A DNA stretch of 64,000 bases, from the NCBI GenBank assembly GCA_963729445.1, contig CAVSNU010000003.1:744001-808000 (forward strand), in the 5' to 3' direction. This DNA comes from JACCZH01 sp963729445. GTDB taxonomy: Bacteria; Chloroflexota; Chloroflexia; Thermomicrobiales; CFX8. The notes under the pieces are model-generated. The model did no database searches. It was not told the origin of the DNA and saw nothing but the letters and a program-made list of their open reading frames with translations. Shown here piece by piece: positions 16,912 through 25,885 of the stretch (positions are counted from its first letter, which is position 1; each line of letters opens with the position of its first letter). Position numbers and translations under genes: made by a program.

Positions 16912-16947
16912 GAACGCCGGGAGCGCCGTTTCCGGCTCCCGGCGTTC
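16912..16947 (+). terminator. Hairpin downstream of CoA transferase region
   Basis: A 13-bp perfect stem (GAACGCCGGGAGC/GCTCCCGGCGTTC) with a 10-base loop, lacking a clear T-tract. It separates the CoA transferase unit from the serine hydrolase gene, whose start is 130 bases further on. Confidence 0.55.
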
Positions 16948-17077
16948 CTGCGTGCACGGAAACCTCGGGAACGCTCGGGGGACGGGAGCGAAGCGGCGGC
17001 GTCCGGCAGTTGACTGTTGACCGGGTGGGCACTATTGTTTGCGGTGGCTTGTTTGATTTTTTGGAAAGCAAGGAACA

Positions 17078-18451
17078 ATGACTGACACGCAGACTCACTT
17101 CGCAAACCTGGATGAGTGTGTCGAACACTGGCGCACCTACTGGAACGTACCTGGAATCAGTGTCGGGGTTCTGAGTGGCGGTGAGGTCGATAGCCGTGGC
17201 TACGGCATCACGAGTATCGACACCAGGCATCCGGTGACAGCCGACACCCAGTTCCAGATCGGGTCGATCAGTAAGGTCTACACGACCACGCTCGTGATGA
17301 TCCTGGTTGACCAGGGCAAGCTGGATCTCGATGAGCCCATTACGACCTATCTCCCTTCGATGAAGCTCAAGGACGAAAACGCACTGAAGCTCATCACCCT
17401 GCGCCATCTGGTGACGCACACCAGCGGCGTGTTCGGTGACTTTTTCGACGACTTCGGCATGGGAGACGACGCGCTGGCACGCTACGTCGAGGCCATGGCC
17501 GATCTGCGCCAGATTTACCAGCCCGGCGAGTTCTGGGCCTATACCAACAGCGGGTTTAATCTTGCCGGCCACATCATCGAGAAGGTGCTCGACAAGCCGT
17601 TTGAAGATGTTATGCGCGAGCTGCTGCTGGAGCCTGCGGGTTTCGACCGCACCTTCCAGTTCGCGCACGAGGCGATCACCTACCCGCTGGCAGTAGGCCA
17701 CGTCCACCCCGACCCCAGCGACGAAGACACGCTCGAGATTGCCCGTCGCTATCCTCTGCCACGCACCTCAAACGCTGCCGGCGGCATCATCTCGACCGTC
17801 GGCGATCTGCTCAAGTTCGCCCAGCTGCACATGAACAACGGTGTGGTCGATGGCCAGCAGGTCATCTCCGAAGCCAGCGTGAAGGCCATGCAGCAGTGGC
17901 AGACCAAGGCTGCTGGACTGGCCGACGAGTGGGGGCTCGGCTGGATGATGTTCAACATCGACGGCGCCAGGGCCATTGGCCACGGCGGCACCACCAACGG
18001 GTTCCAGGCGGCGCTGCGCATCGTTCCAGAACACAACTTCGCGATCTCGATCCTCACCAACAGCGATCGAGGCCACGCTGCCGAGAAACCCATTATCGAG
18101 TGGGCACTTCAGCATCACCTTGGACTTGCTCCCAAGGAACACCAGAGAGTAATGCTGGAGCCCCAGCAGCTTGAGCGATTCGTCGGTAAGTACAGCCAGA
18201 AGATGGCAGACATCGTGGTATCCGACGGGAGCGGGTCCCTGAAGATGGACTACTTCACCAGCAGCGCGCTGGCTGACTCGGCAGAGCCGAAAAAGATGCC
18301 GACCGCCGACCTCATGCCAATTGGAGAGCTCGAATTCATCGTCACGAATGGCCCATCGGTTGGCAGCCTCGTTGACTTCATTGAAACTGATTCGGGAGAC
18401 ATTCGATTCATCCGGGTCGGTGGCCGTTTTGCCGATCGCGTCACGGAGTAA
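17078..18451 (+). CDS. Serine hydrolase, class C beta-lactamase fold
   Basis: A beta-lactamase-related esterase/peptidase (457 aa). The catalytic SxxK is SISK in FQIGSISKVYTTTLVMIL near residue 66. The YxN motif is YTNSGFNLAG near 156, and the third-box equivalent is HGG in AIGHGGTTNGFQ near 303. A C-terminal lipocalin-like tail follows from about 360. No signal peptide is seen, so it is probably cytoplasmic, unlike true class C beta-lactamases. An M20 amidohydrolase gene follows after 25 bases, so the pair may hydrolyse a common amide or peptide substrate; that is inference. Confidence 0.88.
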   Translation: MTDTQTHFANLDECVEHWRTYWNVPGISVGVLSGGEVDSRGYGITSIDTRHPVTADTQFQIGSISKVYTTTLVMILVDQGKLDLDEPITTYLPSMKLKDENALKLITLRHLVTHTSGVFGDFFDDFGMGDDALARYVEAMADLRQIYQPGEFWAYTNSGFNLAGHIIEKVLDKPFEDVMRELLLEPAGFDRTFQFAHEAITYPLAVGHVHPDPSDEDTLEIARRYPLPRTSNAAGGIISTVGDLLKFAQLHMNNGVVDGQQVISEASVKAMQQWQTKAAGLADEWGLGWMMFNIDGARAIGHGGTTNGFQAALRIVPEHNFAISILTNSDRGHAAEKPIIEWALQHHLGLAPKEHQRVMLEPQQLERFVGKYSQKMADIVVSDGSGSLKMDYFTSSALADSAEPKKMPTADLMPIGELEFIVTNGPSVGSLVDFIETDSGDIRFIRVGGRFADRVTE

Positions 18452-18476
18452 GTGGAACGAGAGAGGGAGACCGTCG

Positions 18477-19748
18477 ATGGTATTGGCCGAACGATTAGAG
18501 ATCTCGGACGAGTTCGACGCCTGGTTGCGTGAGACTCGCCGGATGATCCACGCAAACCCCGAGCTGCTGTGCGAAGAGCACGAGACGTCCGACCTCGTGC
18601 AGAAGCACCTCAAAGAGCTCGGCATCGAGTACAAATCCGGAGTGGGCGGGGATGGCCGCTCGCTCTACATCTCGCAAGAGGTGTTGAAGAAAGCCGGCAT
18701 CAAAGTCGGCCCGGCCACGGGCGGAACCGGAGTGCTGGCGACCATCCAAGGCACCCGTGGAGCGGGTCAGGGCAAGACCGTCCTGCTGCGCGCCGACATG
18801 GACGCGCTGCCGATGGACGAAGTTGCCGACGTCCCGTACAAGTCCCGCAACCCGGGCAAGATGCACGCTTGCGGCCACGATCTGCACACGACCGTGCTCC
18901 TGGGCGTCGCCGAAGTGCTGGGAGGTATGCGGGACTCCTTCGACGGTACCGTCAAGCTCATGTTCCAGCCCGGTGAAGAAGGCGGCGGCGGTGCTGCCGC
19001 GATGATCAACGACGGGATCCTTGAGAACCCGGCCGTCGACGCGGCCTTCGCGCTCCACGTCTCGGTCGCGCAGCGCGCCGGGCAGGTTGCGATCGGGTCG
19101 GGTCCACGCTCCGCGGCATCGGATACGTTCGAGATCCGCATAACCGGCAAGGGCGGCCACGCCGCATCTCCACACCTCACGGTTGACTCCACCCTGGTAG
19201 CCGCACACATTATGATCGCGTTGCAGACGCTTGTGAGCCGCGAGACGAACCCGATGGACACCGCAGTCGTGACGGTCGGCAAGATGCATTCCGGTACCGC
19301 AACGAACGTCATCCCGGCTACCGCGACCCTCGCCGGCACCGTCCGCACGTACTCACCAGCGGTCCGTGACAACATCGAGAAGCGCATGGCACAGCTCGCT
19401 AGCGGCATCGCCGCCGGTTTCGGTGCCGAAGCTGAGACGGTCTACGTTCGTGGCTATCCGGCCCTCTTCAACGACGCAGGCGCGGCGGCTCACGCCCGTG
19501 CCGTGTGTGTCGAGCTCCTGGGGGAAGAAAACGTCTTCGAGGCTCCTGCCGGCATGGCCGGCGAAGACATGGCCTTTGTCGGGGAGAAGGTGCCGACCTG
19601 CATGTTCTCGCTCGGAGTCGGAAACCCGGAGAAGGGCTTCATCTACCCTGTGCATAACCCGAAGTTCGACGCAGACGAGGACGCCATCGCCGTTGGTGTG
19701 CGCGCTATGGCCGGCATCGCTTTGCGATATCTGGACGCTGACGTCTAA
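18477..19748 (+). CDS. M20-family metal-dependent amidohydrolase
   Basis: A two-metal amidohydrolase of the aminoacylase/carboxypeptidase group (423 aa), probably removing an acyl group from an amino acid or acting on a small peptide. Metal-binding and catalytic motifs: LLRADMDALPMDE, MHACGHDLHTTVLLG, FQPGEEGGGGAAAMI. The dimerisation-domain motif is GKGGHAASPH and the C-terminal block is GMAGEDMAF. ATG 18477 follows GAGAGGGAGA; the frame is open further upstream inside the preceding gene but is not used. Probably co-transcribed with the serine hydrolase. Confidence 0.92.
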   Translation: MVLAERLEISDEFDAWLRETRRMIHANPELLCEEHETSDLVQKHLKELGIEYKSGVGGDGRSLYISQEVLKKAGIKVGPATGGTGVLATIQGTRGAGQGKTVLLRADMDALPMDEVADVPYKSRNPGKMHACGHDLHTTVLLGVAEVLGGMRDSFDGTVKLMFQPGEEGGGGAAAMINDGILENPAVDAAFALHVSVAQRAGQVAIGSGPRSAASDTFEIRITGKGGHAASPHLTVDSTLVAAHIMIALQTLVSRETNPMDTAVVTVGKMHSGTATNVIPATATLAGTVRTYSPAVRDNIEKRMAQLASGIAAGFGAEAETVYVRGYPALFNDAGAAAHARAVCVELLGEENVFEAPAGMAGEDMAFVGEKVPTCMFSLGVGNPEKGFIYPVHNPKFDADEDAIAVGVRAMAGIALRYLDADV

Positions 19749-19791
19749 CCCAATCGTCGAGTAAGACCAACCTGCCTACCCGAGGCAAGCC

Positions 19792-19823
19792 GTCATCCCG
19801 AGCGGGTATCCGCTCGGGATGAC
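19792..19823 (+). terminator. Terminator after M20 hydrolase
   Basis: A 14-bp perfect stem (GTCATCCCGAGCGG/CCGCTCGGGATGAC) with a 4-base loop is followed by TCTTCTG. The arm GTCATCCCGAGCG resembles the unit of repeat family A, so this terminator may derive from, or have seeded, that repeat. Confidence 0.7.
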
Positions 19824-19964
19824 TCTTCTGAGAAGCGGGACCTTTAAAGAATAGACAGTCCAGCAACCGTCCGGTACTATGACGCCAACGTCATATACAA
19901 TGCTGACTGATACGCCGGATTTGAGGCGGACTGACCTCCGTCCCTGCGTAGGGTAGGGAACGAG

Positions 19965-20525
19965 ATGCTGCTCTATTTCATCATTATGTCGATCGGTATC
20001 GTCCTGCTCGTCGTCACGGTCCTCCTTGGCGAGGTCATGGATGTCGTCGACATCGGCCTGGACATCGGGGACAGCAGCACCAGCCCGCTCTCCGGCCCAA
20101 TTCTCGGGATCGGGCTGGCGGCCTTCGGCGCAACCGGCATGTTGACGCAGGTCTACGACTGGCCGGTACTGCTCGGCGCAATCACGAGCGCCGTCTCGTC
20201 CCTGGCCTTCGGGGCGCTAGGATGGTGGATGCTCGCTGCGATCCACCGGCAAACCGGCTCGACGGACCAGATAATGAGCTCGATGCGCGGCCGGCTCGGC
20301 GAGGTCACCACCCGTATTTCGCCGGAAGGCATCGGCGAAGTCTTGCTATCGTCATCCGACAGCACAAGAAGCGTGCTGGCACGCTCGAAGGACGGGAGCG
20401 CGATCGCGCCGGGCACCGTCGTGCGGGTCGTTGAAGTCTACGGCGGATCGGTTCTTGTCGAGCCAGCCGTCGCCACATCAGGCGAACCGGTTGATCCATC
20501 GACGCCACACTCAGCGGAGGCATAG
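19965..20525 (+). CDS. NfeD-like membrane protein
   Basis: A 186-aa protein with membrane segments at about 3-22, 48-65 and 70-95. A cytosolic OB-fold-type C-terminal domain follows (RGRLGEVTTRISPEGIGEVLLSS ... GTVVRVVEVYGGSVLVEP). This layout is typical of short NfeD proteins, which partner flotillins. The flotillin gene starts 3 bases after the stop, so an operon is clear. A TATACAAT-like -10 sequence lies near 19910, after the preceding terminator. Confidence 0.85.
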   Translation: MLLYFIIMSIGIVLLVVTVLLGEVMDVVDIGLDIGDSSTSPLSGPILGIGLAAFGATGMLTQVYDWPVLLGAITSAVSSLAFGALGWWMLAAIHRQTGSTDQIMSSMRGRLGEVTTRISPEGIGEVLLSSSDSTRSVLARSKDGSAIAPGTVVRVVEVYGGSVLVEPAVATSGEPVDPSTPHSAEA

Positions 20526-20528
20526 CTC

Positions 20529-22169
20529 ATGGACAGTATCATCCAGATTCTCGCCATCCTTGGTATCGTCATCGCCCTGGTCGGTGTAATCACCATTATC
20601 GTCAACCGCAACATCATCAAGGTCGCGCCCAACACCGTCGCGATCCTCTCCGGCCGCAAGCGGCTCCTCACTGACCCGCAGACTGGCGAAAAACGGATGG
20701 TTGGCTACCGCATTATCCGTGGCGGCTCGGCGGTCCGTATTCCAGTCATCGAGCGGGTAGATTACCTCTCGCTGAATATCATGACGATTCCTCTGCGCAT
20801 TGAATCCGCCTACAACATCGAGGGCGTCCCGGTTTCAGTCAACGCGGTCGCGGCCGTTAAGGTCGGGGGCGACGACTACTCGATTGGCAACGCCATCGAG
20901 CGCTTTCTCGGTATGACCCCCGAGCAGATCCAGGATGTCATCTTCCAGACGATGGAAGGCCATCTGCGCTCGATTCTCGGCACCCTGACCGTTGAGGAGA
21001 TCAACACCGACCGCCAGGCCTTCGCCCAGCGCATGACCGCGGAGTCTGCCCAGGACCTCGCCCGGATGGGCATCATCATCGACGTCCTCACCATCCAACA
21101 GATCACCGACGCCAACGGCTATCTGGACGCCCTCGGTCAGAAACGTACCGCCGAGGTCAAGCGCGATGCGGAAATCGGACGCGCTGACGCCGACCGCGAC
21201 GCGCGGCAGCGGGCTGCTGCCGCCTCGCGAGATGCATCCACCGCAGAGGCTCAAGCAGAGGCGCTCATCGCCGAAGCCCAGAAGGACAGCAACGTCAAGA
21301 AAGCGGCCTATCAGGCCAGCGTGCTCGCAGAGGAAGCCCGGGCCGCTCAGGCGGGCCCGCTGGCCGATGCCGAAGCGCAGCGCTCGGTTGTCGTGGCTCA
21401 GCAGAACGTTGAGCTCGCCCGCACCGAAGCCGCCATCAAGGTGCAGGAGATGGAAGCCCGGCGGATGGAGCAGCAGCTCGAAGCGACCGTGCTCAAGCAG
21501 GCCGAGGCAGAGCGCCAGGCGACGGTCATCACTGCCGAGGGTGCCAAGCGTGCCGAGGTTATTGCCGCCGAAGGCGCGCAACAGGCCGTGGTCATGCGTG
21601 CCCAGGCTGAATCGCAGGAGCGCGAGCTGCTAGGTACCGGTGAGGCATCTCGTATCCGCCAGATCGGTCAAGCCGAAGCCGATGCCAAGAAGGCCGAGGC
21701 TGATGCTCTCCGCAGTGAGCTGTTAGCGCAGGCGGAAGGTGCGCGTGCCAAGCTCATCGCCGAGGCTGAGGGTCTGCGCGCATCACTGCTGGCGGAAGCC
21801 GAGGGGCGCCACAAGCTGGCCGAAGCGCTCAATACCTACAGCCCGGAGGCAATCCAGCTGCTGATGTATCAGGCATTCATCGAACAGCTCCCCAAAGTGG
21901 TTGAGGCTGCCGCTCTGCCGATGTCACAAATTGACAAGGTCGTGCTCATCGATGGCGGTGGGACGGGCGGCAACGGCTCGTCGCCAAATGGGGGCACCCT
22001 CGGCCGCTATGCAAACCAGCTCCCGATCATCGTCGAGCAGATGGCCGAGAGCTTTGCCGCGGTCACCGGCATCGACGTGATGGAGATGGCCCGCGACAAA
22101 ACCGGCAACAACACTGAGAAGAAAGCTGAAGACCACGTCGTCGATCCTCGCCCTACGAACGACGACTGA
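20529..22169 (+). CDS. floA: Flotillin-like SPFH/band 7 protein
   Basis: A scaffold of membrane microdomains, 546 aa. N-terminal membrane segment (residues 4-26), SPFH domain to about 200 (TVAILSGRK, ERVDYLSLNIMTIPLRIESAYNIEGVPVSVNAVAAVKV). Then comes a long Ala/Glu/Arg-rich coiled coil from about 210 to 440 with many AEA, QAE and EAR repeats. The C-terminal region contains GGGTGGNGSSPNGG and an acidic tail. Length and coiled coil match the YuaG/YqiK flotillin class. Coupled to nfeD upstream. The gene symbol is by family resemblance; YqiK naming is equally possible. Confidence 0.88.
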   Translation: MDSIIQILAILGIVIALVGVITIIVNRNIIKVAPNTVAILSGRKRLLTDPQTGEKRMVGYRIIRGGSAVRIPVIERVDYLSLNIMTIPLRIESAYNIEGVPVSVNAVAAVKVGGDDYSIGNAIERFLGMTPEQIQDVIFQTMEGHLRSILGTLTVEEINTDRQAFAQRMTAESAQDLARMGIIIDVLTIQQITDANGYLDALGQKRTAEVKRDAEIGRADADRDARQRAAAASRDASTAEAQAEALIAEAQKDSNVKKAAYQASVLAEEARAAQAGPLADAEAQRSVVVAQQNVELARTEAAIKVQEMEARRMEQQLEATVLKQAEAERQATVITAEGAKRAEVIAAEGAQQAVVMRAQAESQERELLGTGEASRIRQIGQAEADAKKAEADALRSELLAQAEGARAKLIAEAEGLRASLLAEAEGRHKLAEALNTYSPEAIQLLMYQAFIEQLPKVVEAAALPMSQIDKVVLIDGGGTGGNGSSPNGGTLGRYANQLPIIVEQMAESFAAVTGIDVMEMARDKTGNNTEKKAEDHVVDPRPTNDD

Positions 22170-22213
22170 GCGTAGGCACGATCGATCCGCGTGATCCAAC
22201 AACGGTAAACCAT

Positions 22214-22262
22214 GTTCAGATGCGTACGGGCGTCATTCATTGCGCCCTATACGCATCGAGAT
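22214..22262. repeat. Repeat family B, fragment
   Basis: CAGATGCGTACGGGCGTCAT followed by TCATTGCGCCCTATACGCAT repeats one inner arm of the 8.1-kb element together with its CAGATGCGTA flank. The second arm is absent, so this is a solo fragment. Confidence 0.7.
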
Positions 22263-22312
22263 AAGCCATAGCAGGTCTTACAGCGGCCTCTCCTGGTCAT
22301 CCTGAGCTCATT

Positions 22313-22399
22313 AGTCATCCTGAGCGCAAGCGAAGGATCTCTGGTCCAACGTCTCGGGAGTCGAGCACGAGAGATCCTTCGCTTGCGCTCAGGATGACT
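22313..22399. repeat. Repeat family A, copy 2: 87-bp hairpin
   Basis: A near-perfect inverted repeat. The left arm is AGTCATCCTGAGCGCAAGCG then AAGGATCTCT, and the right arm is AGAGATCCTTCGCTTGCGCT then CAGGATGACT. A central spacer contains GTCTCGGGAGTCGAG. The arms are about 30 bp. One extra half unit (GGTCATCCTGAGC) lies just upstream. It lies between the flotillin gene and metE and could also act as a bidirectional terminator. Confidence 0.88.
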
Positions 22400-22705
22400 G
22401 ACGAGCGCCGTTCACTCGACCATGATGATGGCGTCACCCCCGACCGACAGACGCCCCCCAAGCGTGACAACTCCCCTGTGGTCCAGTACTGAGGATGACC
22501 GCCATACCAGCACGCTGCGCAACGGGCCAACCCGCATATTCGCTATCACTTCAACGAGTGTGGCCCACATAGGAATTGTCCCGTACTCAACTGCTGAGTA
22601 CACTCTCAGTTGACGATCCGACTGCAGGCAACCACAATTGCCCGCATAGATGGGCAATCGCCCGGCCTGAGACATTACAGCGTCTGGCGGGCAGGAGAGG
22701 GACAC
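22400..22705 (+). promoter_or_regulatory. Long structured leader of metE
   Basis: About 300 non-coding bases precede metE. Two hairpins are visible: TCAACTGCTGAG-TACA-CTCTCAGTTGA near 22588-22615 and ATTGCCC-N8-GGGCAAT near 22640-22661. The Shine-Dalgarno GGAGAGGG sits just before ATG 22706. I could not match it to the SAM-I, SAM-II or cobalamin riboswitch consensus, although methionine or B12 control of metE would be expected. Treat it as an unassigned regulatory leader. Confidence 0.35.
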
Positions 22706-24985
22706 ATGGCACACAGCAGCAACCTTGGGTATCCCCGCATCGGGAAGAACCGCGAGCTAAAGCGGGTCATAGAGCGCTATTGGGCGGGGAAAGCATCCGC
22801 AGGAGATGTCGAGGCCACCGCCAGTGACATCCGCCGGGCCGCTTTCAAGGTCCAGTCCGACGCTGGTATCGACAGCATCCCGTCCAACGATTTCACGCTC
22901 TACGACCACATGCTCGATACCGCCTGCCTGTGGGGGCTCGTGCCGGAGCGTTTCGGCCACCAGTCCGGCCAGCCGGTATCCATGGATACCTATTTCGCGA
23001 TGGCCCGTGGTAACGACGACACGCTCGCCCTGGAGATGACCAAGTGGTTCGACACCAACTACCATTATCTGGTGCCGGAGTTTGACGGGCCGGCGCCAGG
23101 CCGCGCGGGTAACAAGCCGGTCGAGGCGTACCTGGAGGCCCGCGAGCAAGTAGGGTCGAAAGCCAAACCAGTCATTGTCGGCCCGATCACCTTCGTTCTG
23201 CTCGGCAAGCATCACACCAAGCCAATCGCCGACCACGTCGCCGATCTCGTCCCGCTCTACAAGGAGCTGCTCAGTGACCTGGCCAACGCAGGCGCCGAGT
23301 GGGTTCAGATTGATGAGCCTGCCCTGGTCACAGACCTGGATCCAGACGTCCTGGGGCTCTACGAGTCTGTCTATGGCTCGCTCTCAGCGGGTAACCGGCC
23401 GAAGATCATGCTCCAGACATACTTCGGGTCGCTGCGCGGCAACTGGAGCACCGTGACCAGCTTGCCGGTTGAGGGCATTGGCCTCGACCTGGTTCGCACA
23501 CCCGGTAACCTCAATGACCTTCTGGACGGCCGCTTCCCGCAGGATAAGGTGCTCGGTGCCGGCATCGTCAACGGGCGCGGAGTCTGGAAGACCGATCTCG
23601 CCGCCGCTGCGGATACCCTGGAGCGTATCGCCAGCCTCGTTGGCAGCGACAATCTCTGGGTCGGCCCGTCGTGCTCGTTGCTGACCTTGCCGCACGACGT
23701 CCGCCTTGAGACGACCCAGGATGCTGAGCTCCTGGCGAACCTCTCCTTTGCAGAGCAGCGCCTTGACGAGATCGCCATTCTGACCCGGCTGGTGAACGAG
23801 GGTCGCGACAGCATCGCCAATGAGCTAGCCAAGGATGCCGAGCGCATCGCCAGCCACGCGACGTCGTCGGCCATCCACGCGCCGACCCAGAAGCGCGTGG
23901 CAGGACTGGACGGGGCCGCGTTCGAGCGCAGCGAGCCCTTCTCGGAGCGCATCGCCGTTCAGAATGAAGAGCTCGGTCTCCCGGCCTACCCGACCACGAC
24001 CATCGGCTCATTCCCGCAGGCCAGCGACGTACGCTCGATGCGCGCGCGTGTTCGCTCCGGCAAGATCTCGGCCGCAGAATACGAGCAGTACGTCCATGAC
24101 AAGATCGACGAAGTTCTCAAGCAGCAGGAAGAGGTCGGTCTCGATGTCCTGGTGCATGGTGAGTTCGAGCGCACCGACATGGTCGAGTACTTCGCCGAGC
24201 AGATGGCCGGTTTCCTGAAGACCGAGCATGGTTGGGTGCAGTCGTACGGCACCCGCTGCGTTCGCCCGCCGATCATTGTTGGCGACGTTCACCGGCCACA
24301 CCCGATGACGGTCGATACCATCGCCTACGCGCAGTCGCGCTCGGACAAACCGGTCAAAGGCATGCTGACAGGGCCGGTAACGATCCTCAACTGGTCGTTC
24401 GCCCGCGAGGACATTCCTCGCTCGGAGATCGCCTACCAGATCGGGCTCGGCCTGCGTGACGAGGTGAACGACCTTGAAGCCGCCGGTATCAAGATCGTGC
24501 AGATCGACGAGCCTGCCCTGCGTGAGGGGCTGCCGCTGGTGCGCGACGAGTGGCAAGAGTACCTGGACTGGGCCATCAAATCCTTCCGGCTCTCGGCCTC
24601 CGGCGTCGCGGCCGGCACCCAGATCCACACGCACATGTGCTACAGCGAGTTCAACGAGATCATCGAGGCCATCGACGCGATGGACGCCGACGTTATCTCG
24701 ATCGAGAACAGCCGCTCAAACGAAGAGCTCTTGCAGGCGTTTACCGACTTCTCATACGAGCGTATGATCGGACCGGGCGTGTACGATGTCCACTCCGCCC
24801 GTGTGCCCGATGCCGGAGAGATGGCCGAACGGTTGAAGAACGCGGCACGCGTCCTTGGGGCCGAGCATCTCTGGGTGAACCCGGACTGTGGCCTCAAGAC
24901 GCGCGGCGACGCCGAGGTGTGGCCGTCGCTGCGCAACATGGTCGACGCCGCTCGCCAGCTCCGTGAGTCACAAGCGGCAGACTAG
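22706..24985 (+). CDS. metE: Cobalamin-independent methionine synthase
   Basis: MetE transfers the methyl group of 5-methyltetrahydropteroyl-triglutamate to homocysteine. 759 aa, full length for the family. N-terminal half starts SNLGYPRIGKNRELK and includes KPVIVGPITFVLLGK and WVQIDEPALV. The C-terminal catalytic half has LPAYPTTTIGSFPQ, VLVHGEFERTDMVEYF and KGMLTGPVTILNWSF. Zinc ligands lie in IHTHMCYSEF and LWVNPDCGLKTR, and the IQIDEPALREGLPL-type block is present. ATG 22706 was chosen over 22610 because of GGAGAGGG and the normal N-terminus. A terminator follows. Confidence 0.97.
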   Translation: MAHSSNLGYPRIGKNRELKRVIERYWAGKASAGDVEATASDIRRAAFKVQSDAGIDSIPSNDFTLYDHMLDTACLWGLVPERFGHQSGQPVSMDTYFAMARGNDDTLALEMTKWFDTNYHYLVPEFDGPAPGRAGNKPVEAYLEAREQVGSKAKPVIVGPITFVLLGKHHTKPIADHVADLVPLYKELLSDLANAGAEWVQIDEPALVTDLDPDVLGLYESVYGSLSAGNRPKIMLQTYFGSLRGNWSTVTSLPVEGIGLDLVRTPGNLNDLLDGRFPQDKVLGAGIVNGRGVWKTDLAAAADTLERIASLVGSDNLWVGPSCSLLTLPHDVRLETTQDAELLANLSFAEQRLDEIAILTRLVNEGRDSIANELAKDAERIASHATSSAIHAPTQKRVAGLDGAAFERSEPFSERIAVQNEELGLPAYPTTTIGSFPQASDVRSMRARVRSGKISAAEYEQYVHDKIDEVLKQQEEVGLDVLVHGEFERTDMVEYFAEQMAGFLKTEHGWVQSYGTRCVRPPIIVGDVHRPHPMTVDTIAYAQSRSDKPVKGMLTGPVTILNWSFAREDIPRSEIAYQIGLGLRDEVNDLEAAGIKIVQIDEPALREGLPLVRDEWQEYLDWAIKSFRLSASGVAAGTQIHTHMCYSEFNEIIEAIDAMDADVISIENSRSNEELLQAFTDFSYERMIGPGVYDVHSARVPDAGEMAERLKNAARVLGAEHLWVNPDCGLKTRGDAEVWPSLRNMVDAARQLRESQAAD

Positions 24986-25014
24986 ACACAGTACGATTGA
25001 GAAGATACGCAATT

Positions 25015-25036
25015 GGGCGAGGGTAATCCTCGCCCA
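25015..25036 (+). terminator. Terminator after metE
   Basis: An 8-bp stem GGGCGAGG/CCTCGCCC with a 5-base loop is followed by ATTGTTATC. The 230 bases after it hold no gene, only a degenerate GTCATCCTGCGCG unit of repeat family A near 25130. Confidence 0.7.
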
Positions 25037-25263
25037 TTGTTATCTCGATGAGTTAGCTCGATGCAACGTGACGGCGCGCCAACTGTCATCCCTGCGGCTT
25101 CGCACAAGGGCAGGCACTGAGCTCCAATCAGTCATCCTGCGCGAAGTCGAGCGGGCTCTCCGGCTTGCCTCCCAGGGCGTGGCATGAGTGGAGCCCGAGA
25201 GATGGACGCTTCTCCAGAACACCGATACCGTTACGATGCCACACAACAGAATGGATCGGACGA

Positions 25264-25881
25264 TTGAGAATCACATTCTTTCCCGGCAGCATCGTCGGCT
25301 ACGTCGATCATCCCCAAGCGATCCTGACACGCGGTCTCGCGTATGGCCTCTCCGAGATCGGCCACGACGTGAGAATCGTTGAAGAACGTCAGAACGCGCT
25401 CCTGACAAACACCCTCCTCAGCCAGGGCGCGGCGCCCTCGCGGCATTTTCACGATCATTTCTCCCGGTTTCAATATCACACGTATGAGCCGCGCACCGGC
25501 CCTCAGCTCCTGGAGTGGGTTACCCGGGAGCTAGCGCTCATTGACGTCGCCGTCGCCGTCGACGGTGTTGAGCAGGAGCTTTGTCGCTGGATCGGCAATG
25601 TCACGCGCGAGGGCTTGATCCGGGCCTTCCTGACGTTCGAGCCGGAATCACTAACCGATGAACGGGCCGCTGCGTTTGACATCGATAAATACGACATCGT
25701 CCTCGCCCCGGACAAGCCGGACGCGGATCTGCCCTGGAGCGAGGTGCCGCCCACCATCGCGCCCGCCGATGATGTACCTGAGATCCGGGAACACCTGCCG
25801 CCCGCTGTGGCCCAGAAGTTGGTCGATCCAATCACAGCCGCGAGAGCCTTTGAGGAAACGATTCGCGTCCTGCAACGGTAA
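25264..25881 (+). CDS. Hypothetical protein, glycosyltransferase N-domain-like
   Basis: About 205 aa from TTG 25264 (ribosome site weak). I do not recognise a family with certainty. The opening RITFFPGSIVGYVDHPQAILTRGLAYGLSEIGHDVRIVEE looks like the first Rossmann half of a GT-B glycosyltransferase. The nucleotide-sugar-binding half is missing: the remainder is acidic (TFEPESLTDERAAAFDIDKYDIVLAPDKPD). It is convergent with the solute-binding protein gene, ending 4 bases from its stop. It could be a truncated glycosyltransferase or an unrelated small Rossmann protein. Confidence 0.55.
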   Translation: MRITFFPGSIVGYVDHPQAILTRGLAYGLSEIGHDVRIVEERQNALLTNTLLSQGAAPSRHFHDHFSRFQYHTYEPRTGPQLLEWVTRELALIDVAVAVDGVEQELCRWIGNVTREGLIRAFLTFEPESLTDERAAAFDIDKYDIVLAPDKPDADLPWSEVPPTIAPADDVPEIREHLPPAVAQKLVDPITAARAFEETIRVLQR

Positions 25882-25885
25882 GAGC

